A DNA stretch of 9,324 nucleotides. Source: Chloroflexota bacterium. Lineage in GTDB: Bacteria; Chloroflexota; Anaerolineae; Anaerolineales; Anaerolineaceae. This document shows, in pieces, positions 1-6,811 of the stretch (position 1 is the stretch's first letter; every line of letters starts with the position of its first letter). A model generated the notes under the pieces. It did no database searches. It had not been told where the DNA came from and was given only the letters and a program-made list of their open reading frames with translations. A program made the position numbers and the translations under genes. Location: contig JAAZIH010000117.1 in assembly GCA_012800995.1 (NCBI GenBank), positions 1 through 9,324 on the forward strand, read 5' to 3'.

Positions 1-86
1 AGAAAAGCAAAGCAATATTCGTCTTCATAGACCTTATATGAGGGAATATCTCCCTTTATGATTTTACAAAAAATGCAGTCATCCAT
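1..86 (-). CDS. HIT-family protein, N-terminal fragment (cut by window edge)
   Basis: Only the first 28 codons are inside the window. They read MDDCIFCKIIKGDIPSYKVY followed by EDEYCFAF, the standard N-terminus of HIT (histidine triad) nucleotide hydrolases and transferases of the HinT type. The C4-x2-C7 pair is the zinc-binding CxxC common in bacterial HIT proteins; the catalytic HxHxH motif should lie beyond the left edge. The family hydrolyses nucleoside phosphoramidates or related AMP conjugates in the cytoplasm. The ATG is preceded by GAGGAG (93-98) at 6 nt spacing, and this Shine-Dalgarno is formed by the last codons of the upstream gene. The gap to that gene is only 3 nt, so this is the last visible gene of the operon. 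The family call is firm; the substrate is unknown. Confidence 0.88.
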   Translation of the reverse strand, partial: MDDCIFCKIIKGDIPSYKVYEDEYCFAF

Positions 87-89
87 GTG

Positions 90-734
90 TTACTCCTCAA
101 AAATCAGATTTGTTCTTTCAATGATAACATCAGCGGGGTCAATACCTAAAAGTTTTAGCAGTTCATCGGGACGTCCGTTGCTTGTAGCGCTGGAATCCAT
201 TTGTAAATGGAGAATAGTGGAAACTCCTTCTTCATAAAATGCATGAGTTGTTATCATTGGTTTAATGTCAACAATTTTCCCGCGTCGTTCAACTGGGATA
301 ATTTCCTGTGCTAAAATATTTCTAAGTTCTGTATTAATGTCGTCTTGCGCATAGATAACAGGAAATACGATTGCATATTCGCTTGATAGAACACTTGCTT
401 GAAGACTTGGCGCCTTATTGGGGATCTCTTGTATGTCCAATATTTGTAAATCTTTGGGCAATGCCGCTTGAAGACTTGCTTGAATTTCCTGCAAATCTAC
501 AGGAGCGTTAAGCCAAAAGTCGAGAACTTCAGCGCTGCTGACAAAACCAAGTGGCAAAGCCGAAGCTATATTGATGCGGCCTTTAGGTGAAAAACCCTGA
601 GTGTAACGCAAAGGGAGACCTGTTCGATTTAGTGCTCGCTCAAATAATCGTTGCAAATCAAGATGTCCAATAAAACGCAGGTTTTCTAATTTCGCGAATT
701 TAATACGTACTCTAAATGGGGTTATTGGATTCAT
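90..734 (-). CDS. TIGR03936/DUF2344 family radical-SAM-associated protein
   Basis: A 214-residue protein of the DUF2344 (TIGR03936) family. The family signature is visible at residues 20-53: FIGHLDLQRLFERAL, then LPLRYTQGFSPKGRI, followed by ALPLGF and a conserved E..DFWL block at 59-75. Members are nearly always encoded beside, or fused to, the TIGR03960 radical-SAM protein, as here: the ATG overlaps the upstream TGA as ATGA, which implies translational coupling. The Shine-Dalgarno is weak, consistent with coupling. No catalytic motif, signal peptide or membrane segment is seen. Its biochemical function is not established; by association it probably serves the radical-SAM partner, for example as a substrate-binding or accessory subunit. 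Length is close to the usual size for a stand-alone member, so it looks intact. Confidence 0.88.
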   Translation of the reverse strand: MNPITPFRVRIKFAKLENLRFIGHLDLQRLFERALNRTGLPLRYTQGFSPKGRINIASALPLGFVSSAEVLDFWLNAPVDLQEIQASLQAALPKDLQILDIQEIPNKAPSLQASVLSSEYAIVFPVIYAQDDINTELRNILAQEIIPVERRGKIVDIKPMITTHAFYEEGVSTILHLQMDSSATSNGRPDELLKLLGIDPADVIIERTNLIFEE

Positions 735-2593
735 GGACAGCCCCAGTATGTATTGTTTTGATTAGGGCGGATGTCAGAAAAGCAATCCAGGATGCCACAC
801 ACATGACAACCTTTACGACAATCATAACGCGTTTCACCGCGTTGACTCATTTCGTATTCTTCCAATAGAAAGTCTTTCGAAACACCTGTTGAAATATGAT
901 CCCAGGGGAAAACTTCGTCTAAATCACGCAAGCGATTTATATAGAAATCAGGTTTTATACCTGTTTCATCAAAAGCCTTGTACCAAAAGTCTTTCTGGAA
1001 ACGTTCATCCCAAGCATCAAACTTGGCACCATTTTGCCATGCTTGTTCTATAACTTGTCCTAAACGCCGATCGCCACGTGAAAGCCAGGCTTCAAGCAGG
1101 GTGGAATCAGGACGGTTATAAGAGAGCTTAATTTTGGATTGGCGCATACCTTCGCGCAAGAAGTCAATTTTTTTCTGGACGCTTTCAGGGTCTTCAGAGT
1201 TAGCCCACTGAAAGGGTGTATGTGGCTTGGGAATAAATGTACCAATGCTAACATGGACCCTAATGCGATTGCCATGCAATCTCCTGCCGATTTTCTGTAC
1301 TTTTCGGGTGGTATCAAGAATGGCTTCAACATCTTCCATACGTTCGCCTGGCAGTCCAATCATATAATACATCTTTAGATTTAGCCAACCATGACTGAAA
1401 ATTGTTTCAACTGTTTCAAACAAGATTTCATCATCCAAAGGTTTGTTGATGACAGCGCGCATTCGATCAGTAGCAGCTTCTGGCGCGATGGTAAAACCCC
1501 CGCCAGGGCGTAAATCCTTTAGCTCGTCCATGAGATCTACTGAGAAAGATTCAATGCGCAATGAAGGTAAGCTGACACTCAAACGACGGCTTTTGTTTTG
1601 TTCATAAACAGCTTTGGTGATGTCTAAAATTTGGGTGTGATCAGAAGAAGACAGTGAAAGCAAACTAAGCTCTTCATATCCTGTAGCCTTTACGCCTAAT
1701 TCAATGGCTTCAAGAATATCCTCAGGATTTCTTTGTCTAACGGGACGGTTGACTATACCCGCATGGCAAAAACGACAGCCACGTGTGCAACCCCGCATGA
1801 TTTCAACGGCAATGCGGTCATGCACAACTTGAATGTTGGGTACGATTTGCTTTTTAATAGGTGGTGGTAAGGCAGGAGAAATGCGCTTAAGAATAATATT
1901 TGGAACATCGTCCGTAACGGGAAAAACTCTTTTTATACGTCCATCATCAAAATATTCGACTTCATACAATGAAGGCACATAGACACCGCTGATTTCAGCT
2001 AATTTTTTTAATAGTGTTTTTTTCTCACTGTTCTGTGATTCCCATTCTTGATAAGCATGAATTATTTCAAAAATGAGCTCTTCGCCATCACCAATGGCAA
2101 ATGCGTCAATAAAATCTGCCATTGGCTCAGGATTGAAACAGGCTTGGCCACCAGCTATGACCAAAGGATGGTTCGTATTTCTTTGCGTTGATCTTATCGG
2201 AATACCAGATAAATCCAAAAGATTAAGTACATTAGTGTAAATGGATTCGTATGGAAGGGTAATTCCAAGAATATTGAAGTCATTTATTGGCGTTTTTGAT
2301 TCAAGCGAGAACAAGGGGATATTTTTCTCGCGCATAGCAGTTTCCATATCATGCCAGGGCGAAAAAACACGTTCAGCTAAGAGGTCTGGGCGGTCATTGA
2401 TCAGCTCATACAAGATGCTCAGCCCCAGATTAGCTTGACCGAGATCGTAAATATCCGGAAAAGCCAATGCAACGCGAGTATCAACTGAATGCCAGTCTTT
2501 CAAAACCATGTTGTGTTCTCCGCCAACGTAGCGTCCTGGCTTTTCAACGTGATACAAAATTTTATTTAACAACTTTTTATCAATAAGAGTCAC
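731..2593 (-). CDS. TIGR03960 family B12-binding-like radical SAM protein
   Basis: A 620-residue radical-SAM protein of the TIGR03960 type. Residues about 38-185 form a B12-binding-like Rossmann region, with VALAFPDIYDLGQANLG at 41-57. The cobalamin DxHxxG signature is replaced by DIYDLG, so the lower-ligand histidine is missing. The radical-SAM core starts near 260 with the 4Fe-4S motif CTRGCRFC (C269, C273, C276), followed by GGGFTIAPE (364-372) and the YMIGLPGE glycine block (410-417). The C-terminus carries further cysteines, C592-x3-C596-x2-C599-x4-C604 and C619, which could bind a second cluster. The start is GTG at 2593; an AAGGA Shine-Dalgarno at 6 nt spacing supports it. The next gene overlaps by 4 nt. 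In Clostridia and relatives this pair often lies near ribonuclease G and L21/L27 genes, which are not seen here. The substrate is unknown. Confidence 0.9.
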   Translation of the reverse strand: MTLIDKKLLNKILYHVEKPGRYVGGEHNMVLKDWHSVDTRVALAFPDIYDLGQANLGLSILYELINDRPDLLAERVFSPWHDMETAMREKNIPLFSLESKTPINDFNILGITLPYESIYTNVLNLLDLSGIPIRSTQRNTNHPLVIAGGQACFNPEPMADFIDAFAIGDGEELIFEIIHAYQEWESQNSEKKTLLKKLAEISGVYVPSLYEVEYFDDGRIKRVFPVTDDVPNIILKRISPALPPPIKKQIVPNIQVVHDRIAVEIMRGCTRGCRFCHAGIVNRPVRQRNPEDILEAIELGVKATGYEELSLLSLSSSDHTQILDITKAVYEQNKSRRLSVSLPSLRIESFSVDLMDELKDLRPGGGFTIAPEAATDRMRAVINKPLDDEILFETVETIFSHGWLNLKMYYMIGLPGERMEDVEAILDTTRKVQKIGRRLHGNRIRVHVSIGTFIPKPHTPFQWANSEDPESVQKKIDFLREGMRQSKIKLSYNRPDSTLLEAWLSRGDRRLGQVIEQAWQNGAKFDAWDERFQKDFWYKAFDETGIKPDFYINRLRDLDEVFPWDHISTGVSKDFLLEEYEMSQRGETRYDCRKGCHVCGILDCFSDIRPNQNNTYWGCP

Positions 2594-2599
2594 AAGATG

Positions 2600-2604
2600 T
2601 CCTT
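2600..2604 (-). promoter_or_regulatory. Ribosome binding site for the GTG-started radical SAM gene
   Basis: AAGGA on the minus strand, 6 nt upstream of the GTG at 2593. It decides the non-ATG start. Its first bases overlap the TAA stop of the DUF503 gene (2603-2605), so termination of that gene and initiation of this one share the same few bases. Confidence 0.7.
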
Positions 2605-2893
2605 AATGGCTATAACGTTCAACTTTATAATCAATGAGTTCAACATCTCCACGATGATAGTCTATAAATGCTAAAAGATGGTCTAAATCGCGATTTAAAG
2701 TTGAGTTATTGATACTCAGTTTCGTGATGGTCAGCTCAGCTTCCTGAAGGCGATTAACCAAAGCGGATTCTATAACAGAGATATTCTCTTTTCTGAGTTT
2801 AGCAAGCAATGGTGCCATCCGCGAGCGTTTTTCCTTTAGGCTTGTGCAACCTTGTAAACGAAAAATAAGGGTCAAAACAAATAGGGCAGGCAT
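2603..2893 (-). CDS. DUF503 family (YlxP-like) protein
   Basis: A 96-residue protein with the DUF503 layout: a beta-strand N-terminus (ALFVLTLIFRL), the hallmark SLKEKRS at residues 18-24 that leads into a helix, a central strand, and the C-terminal VELIDYKVERY. DUF503 proteins are small ferredoxin-fold-like proteins such as Bacillus YlxP, often found near translation genes; their biochemical role is unknown. The length matches the family. The central strand (about 40-60) differs from the usual family pattern, so this is a divergent member. The ATG at 2893 lies 7 nt after the stop of the FAH gene and has no clear Shine-Dalgarno, so reinitiation after that stop is likely. The next gene starts 9 nt downstream. 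It belongs to the five-gene operon. Confidence 0.82.
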   Translation of the reverse strand: MPALFVLTLIFRLQGCTSLKEKRSRMAPLLAKLRKENISVIESALVNRLQEAELTITKLSINNSTLNRDLDHLLAFIDYHRGDVELIDYKVERYSH

Positions 2894-2900
2894 GGCTTAT

Positions 2901-3668
2901 CTAAGGAATCGCTGATTGTACTGGATTTACAAGGTTGCCAATGCCTTCAATATTTACAGTAACAATATCGCCAGTCTCTAAGATGCTGGTTCCATTGGGC
3001 GAACCTGTTAAGATGAGATCTCCTGGATTGAGTGTCATCACTGAACTGATAAACATCAAAAGTCGATCAATTGTAAAATGCATATCTCGTGTAGATGCCA
3101 TTTGACGCATTGTAGAATTAACATTACAGGAGATAATCGCATCGGAGGAGTCAAAATCAGTCTCTATCCATGGACCAATTGGGCAAAATGTGTCAAAACC
3201 CTTGGCACGGCTCGAATGTCCATCGGAGATTTCCAAATCTCGGGCAGTAATATCATTGGCAATTGTATAACCAAAGATGACATCTTTTACTTCTTCTTGT
3301 CTAAGCCAACGGGCTCTTTTGGCTATAACAACAGCTAATTCTGCTTCATGCTCAACTCGCTGAGATAGAGGTGGTAGCAAAATTGGCTCGCCACTTGCAA
3401 TCAAAGAAGAACTTGGTTTGAAAGAAAATATGGGGTAATCTGGCGGTGGGGTTTGTACGTCTTCAAACTTATATGGAAAATTATGCGCGACAACAATTAT
3501 TTTAGTAGGTTCACACGGAGCGAGGAGTTTTACTTCACTGAGTTTTTGCTTGGCTTCAAAGCGGCGATATTCGCCAAAAGGGTTCCCTTGAATAATTCCG
3601 ATACGGTCTTCATCAATCCAACCATATTGGATGGCATTATCTTGTGAAATAAATCTTGCAATTCTCAT
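2901..3668 (-). CDS. Fumarylacetoacetate hydrolase (FAH) family protein
   Basis: A 255-residue single-domain FAH-family (COG0179) enzyme. A short N-terminal domain (1-50) is followed by the catalytic fold. It has FSFKPSSSL at 81-89, the metal-binding HEAEL (E108, E110), the GYTIANDITARD block with D139, KGFDTFCPIGPWI at 156-168, PGDLILTGSPNG at 215-226, and the terminal EGIGNLVNPV. These are the expected Mg/Mn ligands and active-site elements. Relatives hydrolyse or decarboxylate acylpyruvates and oxaloacetate, or isomerise 2-hydroxyhepta-2,4-diene-1,7-dioate; the sequence does not decide which. No aromatic-catabolism genes are nearby, so a housekeeping acylpyruvase or oxaloacetate-decarboxylase role is as likely. 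It heads the minus-strand operon. No Shine-Dalgarno precedes the ATG, and a TATTAT box ends only 8 nt upstream, suggesting a leaderless message. Confidence 0.93.
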   Translation of the reverse strand: MRIARFISQDNAIQYGWIDEDRIGIIQGNPFGEYRRFEAKQKLSEVKLLAPCEPTKIIVVAHNFPYKFEDVQTPPPDYPIFSFKPSSSLIASGEPILLPPLSQRVEHEAELAVVIAKRARWLRQEEVKDVIFGYTIANDITARDLEISDGHSSRAKGFDTFCPIGPWIETDFDSSDAIISCNVNSTMRQMASTRDMHFTIDRLLMFISSVMTLNPGDLILTGSPNGTSILETGDIVTVNIEGIGNLVNPVQSAIP

Positions 3669-3675
3669 TTTGATG

Positions 3676-3682
3676 TATAATA
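3676..3682. promoter_or_regulatory. Symmetrical -10 element (TATAATA), candidate bidirectional promoter
   Basis: TATAATA fits the symmetrical TATNATA form. On the plus strand TATAAT (3676-3681) would start transcription near 3688, about 4 nt before tRNA-Val. On the minus strand TATTAT (3682-3677) would start it within about 2 nt of the FAH ATG at 3668. No good -35 box is seen at 16-18 nt on either side; TTGCAA at 3656-3661 is only 14 nt from the plus-strand -10. The minus-strand -35 region would fall inside the tRNA gene. Confidence 0.6.
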
Positions 3683-3691
3683 GGTCTTCCC

Positions 3692-3765
3692 GGGCGGATA
3701 GCTCAGTTGGTTAGAGCGTTTCTTTTACACAGAAGAGGTCGCAGGTTCGAGTCCTGTTCTGCCCA
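3692..3765 (+). tRNA. tRNA-Val (anticodon UAC)
   Basis: A complete 74-nt cloverleaf. The acceptor arm is GGGCGGA (3692-3698) paired with TCTGCCC plus discriminator A73 at 3765, with one G-T wobble. The D arm is GCTC/GAGC (3701-3704, 3714-3717). The anticodon stem TTTCT/AGAAG (3719-3723, 3731-3735) encloses loop TTTACAC, with anticodon TAC at 3726-3728. The variable loop is AGGTC, and the T arm is GCAGG/CCTGT with loop TTCGAGT. This reads GUA and, through U34, probably other valine codons. The 3' CCA is not encoded (TTT follows), so it must be added enzymatically. It is the only plus-strand gene between two minus-strand operons, and the nuclease stop codon lies 15 nt past its end. Confidence 0.96.
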
Positions 3766-3780
3766 TTTATACTTTGCGAA

Positions 3781-4593
3781 TTATACCAAGTTTGCATCGT
3801 ATCCGTTTGTTATCCAGTAATCTTCAATTTCATTCAATCCATTTTCGTCAAGCTCTTCAAACGTAGCTGGCATTGTACCGCGGTTGCAATAGGAACGATA
3901 TTCACATATTTTGCACTGGCGGGTATTGGATGTTTTGAAGAAGTCACTATTATCCAAGAATAATATTTCATCAGTTAGCTCTTTAATATATCGTCCGTTA
4001 TTCAAGATTTCTTGTTTTAAAAAAGAAAAGACGATCGGGGCATTGGGCGCAATAATTTCCCAAATGATGAAATTAATCGGTTGGTCGTTCTGATAGGCTT
4101 CAGAAAGGACGACAGGATAAAGTCGTGTTTGGATACTATCCATAAGTTTTTCCCTATTGGGAACTTTGTTAGATGTTTTCCAATCATAAATTGTGTATTG
4201 TCCATCTTTAAACTGTAATAAGTCATACTTAACAATGAAATTTCTGTCATTAATGCAAGTTGTTATAGTTTTCTCTGACTCAATTTTACCCTGAAGCTGC
4301 GCGTATTGACTGGCCAGAAAAGTTTGAAACCAAGTTGAAATACGATTGTCTGGATCATTCTCAGCAATTTGGATTAGTAATTCAGGTTTGAAGCCTAAAA
4401 AGTATTGATGCAAAAGCTGATGGAAACGGATGCCTGTATTGCGGTCTTCCTCAAAACGCAAATCATCTACTGTGACTTGGGCTGGCCAGGTAAGTTTTTG
4501 AATATAGCGCAGGTAGAACTTATAGCGACAGTTCAAATAAGTTTGCATATTACTTTGCGAAAAGACAAAATTATTGGGAAATTGAGTTTTCAT
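3781..4593 (-). CDS. Stand-alone RecB-like PD-(D/E)XK nuclease with predicted Fe-S cluster
   Basis: A 270-residue RecB-family (COG2887/Cas4-like) nuclease. The N-terminal SQSNMQTYLNCRYKF block (12-26) matches the S.S.L..Y..C start of the AddB/Cas4 domain. Catalytic motifs follow: RFHQLLH with H58/H62, D124 in VKYDLLQ, D137-W-K139, and QTRLY (Q155...Y159, the QxxxY motif). C22 together with C227-x2-C230-x5-C236 has the spacing that anchors a 4Fe-4S cluster in AddB, Cas4 and similar nucleases. It should cut DNA ends with Mg2+. The ATG lies inside the helicase gene (23-nt overlap) and has an AAGGAG site at 4605-4610, spaced 11 nt. It is last in the cassette, so it probably replaces the C-terminal nuclease domains that AddA and AddB normally carry. 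Cas4 is unlikely because no cas genes or repeats are present. Confidence 0.9.
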   Translation of the reverse strand: MKTQFPNNFVFSQSNMQTYLNCRYKFYLRYIQKLTWPAQVTVDDLRFEEDRNTGIRFHQLLHQYFLGFKPELLIQIAENDPDNRISTWFQTFLASQYAQLQGKIESEKTITTCINDRNFIVKYDLLQFKDGQYTIYDWKTSNKVPNREKLMDSIQTRLYPVVLSEAYQNDQPINFIIWEIIAPNAPIVFSFLKQEILNNGRYIKELTDEILFLDNSDFFKTSNTRQCKICEYRSYCNRGTMPATFEELDENGLNEIEDYWITNGYDANLV

Positions 4594-6811
4594 CTTTCAG
4601 AAGTCTCCTTAACTCACGGCTTGCCAAAGCTTCACATTGCTTTTGGAATCTACCCGTGTTGTAAGTTGTTGTTATGGATTTCTTCGCGCGAGTCATGCCT
4701 ACATACAAAAGTCGAATACGTTCGCGGGAAACGTCATTGCGATCCATTATCGTAGCAACACCAGGAACGTATGCCGGCGCATTAGGATTTATTATGGATT
4801 CCAACTCCATTCTTATTTCTGCCTGACGGTTTTTGGGCTCAACAAAGATATCCCGTTCTGAAAGGAAGTAATCATCGGGACTTCCAGATGGAAAGTCAAA
4901 GGTGTTTAATGAACTTAAATAGACTTTATCCCACTCCAATCCTTTTGCTTTATGATATGTGGCTACAACAACTTTGCCTTTATGCAAGTCAGGATTAAAG
5001 CCATCTTCAGCATCGTTAAAACTGAAGAAAGTTCTGGTGTTGTTGGCGATACTCTTTATTTCTGTCAAAACACTATTAATGTTCCATTCGGGCTGGTCTT
5101 GCAATATTTGCCGTACAAGTTGTGAGATCTTATGAACCGTGGCAAGTTCAATAGGATCTAACATGAGATCCTGAGCGATTGTAATAATGGTTTGATCTAA
5201 GGGTAGTATGGTGGCTTGATGCCATCGTTTTAACTTTATAACAAAACGTGTAAGGAAATCATGAGCGAGTTCTTCTTCAAACATATCTTCAAACTCGACG
5301 GGCTGGTCTAAGATTTCTCCATATGCAAAGTCTTCCAGATTATGGATGTTTTGAATGTATCGGGAGCATTTCTCAACGACAAGCCAGTTTTCTTCGTCAT
5401 CCTGATAGTGACGGTGAAAAACCTTGAAAGCATTTGCCAGGAGGCTGGTGTCCGTTGGTTTTACCAACGAGTTCAAAATATGGAAAATGGAACCAGCAGA
5501 TTTACGTGTGTTGATGGGATTTCTCATCAATGCTTGCTCAACAGGTATTCTCGCTTTTGTCAGCGCTCCAGCAAGTTTGGCAACGCGTCTATTGATTGGA
5601 GCTAATACGGCTACGGTATCTTCAGGATGATTCTCAAGCCAATCTTTTACGTCTTCGACTATAAAATCGATTTCTTCCTGAGTGTTGAAGCGCGAATCGT
5701 TTAAGAAAACGGACGGGATGGAACATTTTGGATTATGTTGTGGGTCGTCGGATTTGGTTAATTCGATAAGCGGATAACTCAGAGCGTCACGGATAGCGGG
5801 GTTGGGATGATGTTGGCTCCATTCATTCATGGTGTTGGCAAGGGCGATGATATCAGGGCAAGACCGTCCGGATACAGGCAGAGTTTCACTGCGCACATCC
5901 GGACGCGCGATAAAGTTTCTCAGTAAGCGTGGGTTAGCAGTTGTGAAGCTTTCATTTATTGCCTGATTTGGATCACCAACACGTACCCAATTCCGATTTG
6001 TTTTGGTGAGCAATCCTAATATCGCTTCCTGCATAAAACTGGAATCCTGGGCTTCGTCCTCAAGGATATATGGCCAACGGTATTGCAGAGATTTTAACAA
6101 GTCATTATCGTTATTAAGGCTAAGCCAGGCAAGACGTATTAAATCATCGAAATCAACAGCACCGCGGTAATTAAGCGCGGCTTGATAGGAACGAAAAATA
6201 TCCTGGCAGATTAATAGCAGCGAAGTAGGCTTTTTTGTTTGATTAATGAGGCTTTGAAGCTCTTCTACCGACAAGAGATGATCTTTGGCAGTTTTTATGT
6301 AAACGGACGCAATACGCTCTAATTCTTTAAGCAACTCCTTTTCTATTTTGGCATCGTTGTTTCTGCTTCGATACCTATCAGATACTAAATCATAAATTAC
6401 ATTTTGATTTTGCAGCATTTGATAGCGAGTAAGCTCTTGTAAAATATCAGTACTTTCGGATTCATCTATAATTGAAAAATTATTTCCTAAACCAGCCAGG
6501 TCTGGCCTTTCGCGAATAATATCGCTTGCCAGTCCATGCAGGGTGCGAACTTTGTAGCCAATCCCTTCAACAATCCCTTGATCCGACAAAATTGAGCCAA
6601 TTCGCGATGAAAAGTTGTCCGCGGCGACGTTTGAGAAGGTGACAATTAAGATTTCCTGATCATAAGCCAAATCGCATTCCATGACAAGCTTGGCAGCGAG
6701 ATGAGAAAGGGTAAAAGTCTTGCCACTGCCTGGTACAGCGGATATTCCCATTAAACCGCCTTGATAATTCAATATACGAGCCTGAGAATCGCGGAACTCT
6801 ATTTTAGTCAT
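4571..6811 (-). CDS. UvrD/AddA-like SF1A ATP-dependent DNA helicase, no nuclease domain
   Basis: A 746-residue 3'-5' type SF1A helicase with every motif in place. These are the Q motif (DSQARIL, Q10), Walker A AVPGSGKT (25-32), Ia TFSNVAA (58-64), RTLHGLA (89-95), DFDDLIR (220-226), Walker B LEDEAQDSS (250-258), III VGDPNQAI (278-285), IV near SGRS (314-317), V VATYHKAKGLEWD (616-628), and VI RLLYVGMTRAKKSI (700-713, arginine finger R708). The chain stops about 35 residues after motif VI, so the nuclease domain of AddA/RecB is absent; a separate downstream gene supplies one. An 8-nt overlap with the upstream gene (ATGACTAA) and an AAGGAA site at 6820-6825 (8 nt spacing) support the start and indicate coupling. 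It is most likely the motor of a DNA break-processing complex. An ordinary UvrD/PcrA repair role is the alternative, but the partners argue against it. Confidence 0.92.
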   Translation of the reverse strand: MTKIEFRDSQARILNYQGGLMGISAVPGSGKTFTLSHLAAKLVMECDLAYDQEILIVTFSNVAADNFSSRIGSILSDQGIVEGIGYKVRTLHGLASDIIRERPDLAGLGNNFSIIDESESTDILQELTRYQMLQNQNVIYDLVSDRYRSRNNDAKIEKELLKELERIASVYIKTAKDHLLSVEELQSLINQTKKPTSLLLICQDIFRSYQAALNYRGAVDFDDLIRLAWLSLNNDNDLLKSLQYRWPYILEDEAQDSSFMQEAILGLLTKTNRNWVRVGDPNQAINESFTTANPRLLRNFIARPDVRSETLPVSGRSCPDIIALANTMNEWSQHHPNPAIRDALSYPLIELTKSDDPQHNPKCSIPSVFLNDSRFNTQEEIDFIVEDVKDWLENHPEDTVAVLAPINRRVAKLAGALTKARIPVEQALMRNPINTRKSAGSIFHILNSLVKPTDTSLLANAFKVFHRHYQDDEENWLVVEKCSRYIQNIHNLEDFAYGEILDQPVEFEDMFEEELAHDFLTRFVIKLKRWHQATILPLDQTIITIAQDLMLDPIELATVHKISQLVRQILQDQPEWNINSVLTEIKSIANNTRTFFSFNDAEDGFNPDLHKGKVVVATYHKAKGLEWDKVYLSSLNTFDFPSGSPDDYFLSERDIFVEPKNRQAEIRMELESIINPNAPAYVPGVATIMDRNDVSRERIRLLYVGMTRAKKSITTTYNTGRFQKQCEALASRELRRLLKDENSISQ

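Noticed and set aside
1060..1378. Open frames on both strands inside the radical-SAM gene (about 99 and 79 codons).
   Set aside because: They lie wholly within the strongly supported TIGR03960 coding frame, encode no recognisable motif and have no supporting ribosome site.
3656..3661. TTGCAA as the -35 box of the tRNA promoter.
   Set aside because: It is only 14 nt from the -10 element, too close for a normal sigma-70 type promoter.
3692..3765. tRNA-Val as an attachment site for an integrated element, with the helicase cassette as cargo.
   Set aside because: The tRNA 3' sequence is not repeated at the far end of the cassette (8886-8988), and no integrase is in the window.
3781..4593. Possible Cas4 of a CRISPR-Cas system.
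   Set aside because: The nuclease has Cas4-like motifs, but no cas1, cas2 or effector gene and no repeat array is present. The overlap with a UvrD-type helicase points to an AddAB-like context.
4405..4861. Plus-strand open frames of 116 and 74 codons opposite the nuclease/helicase junction.
   Set aside because: They are antisense to two genes with complete catalytic motifs; their translations show no family signature.
5342..5630. Plus-strand open frames of 87 and 68 codons opposite the helicase gene.
   Set aside because: They are antisense shadows inside a continuous helicase frame with all SF1 motifs intact.
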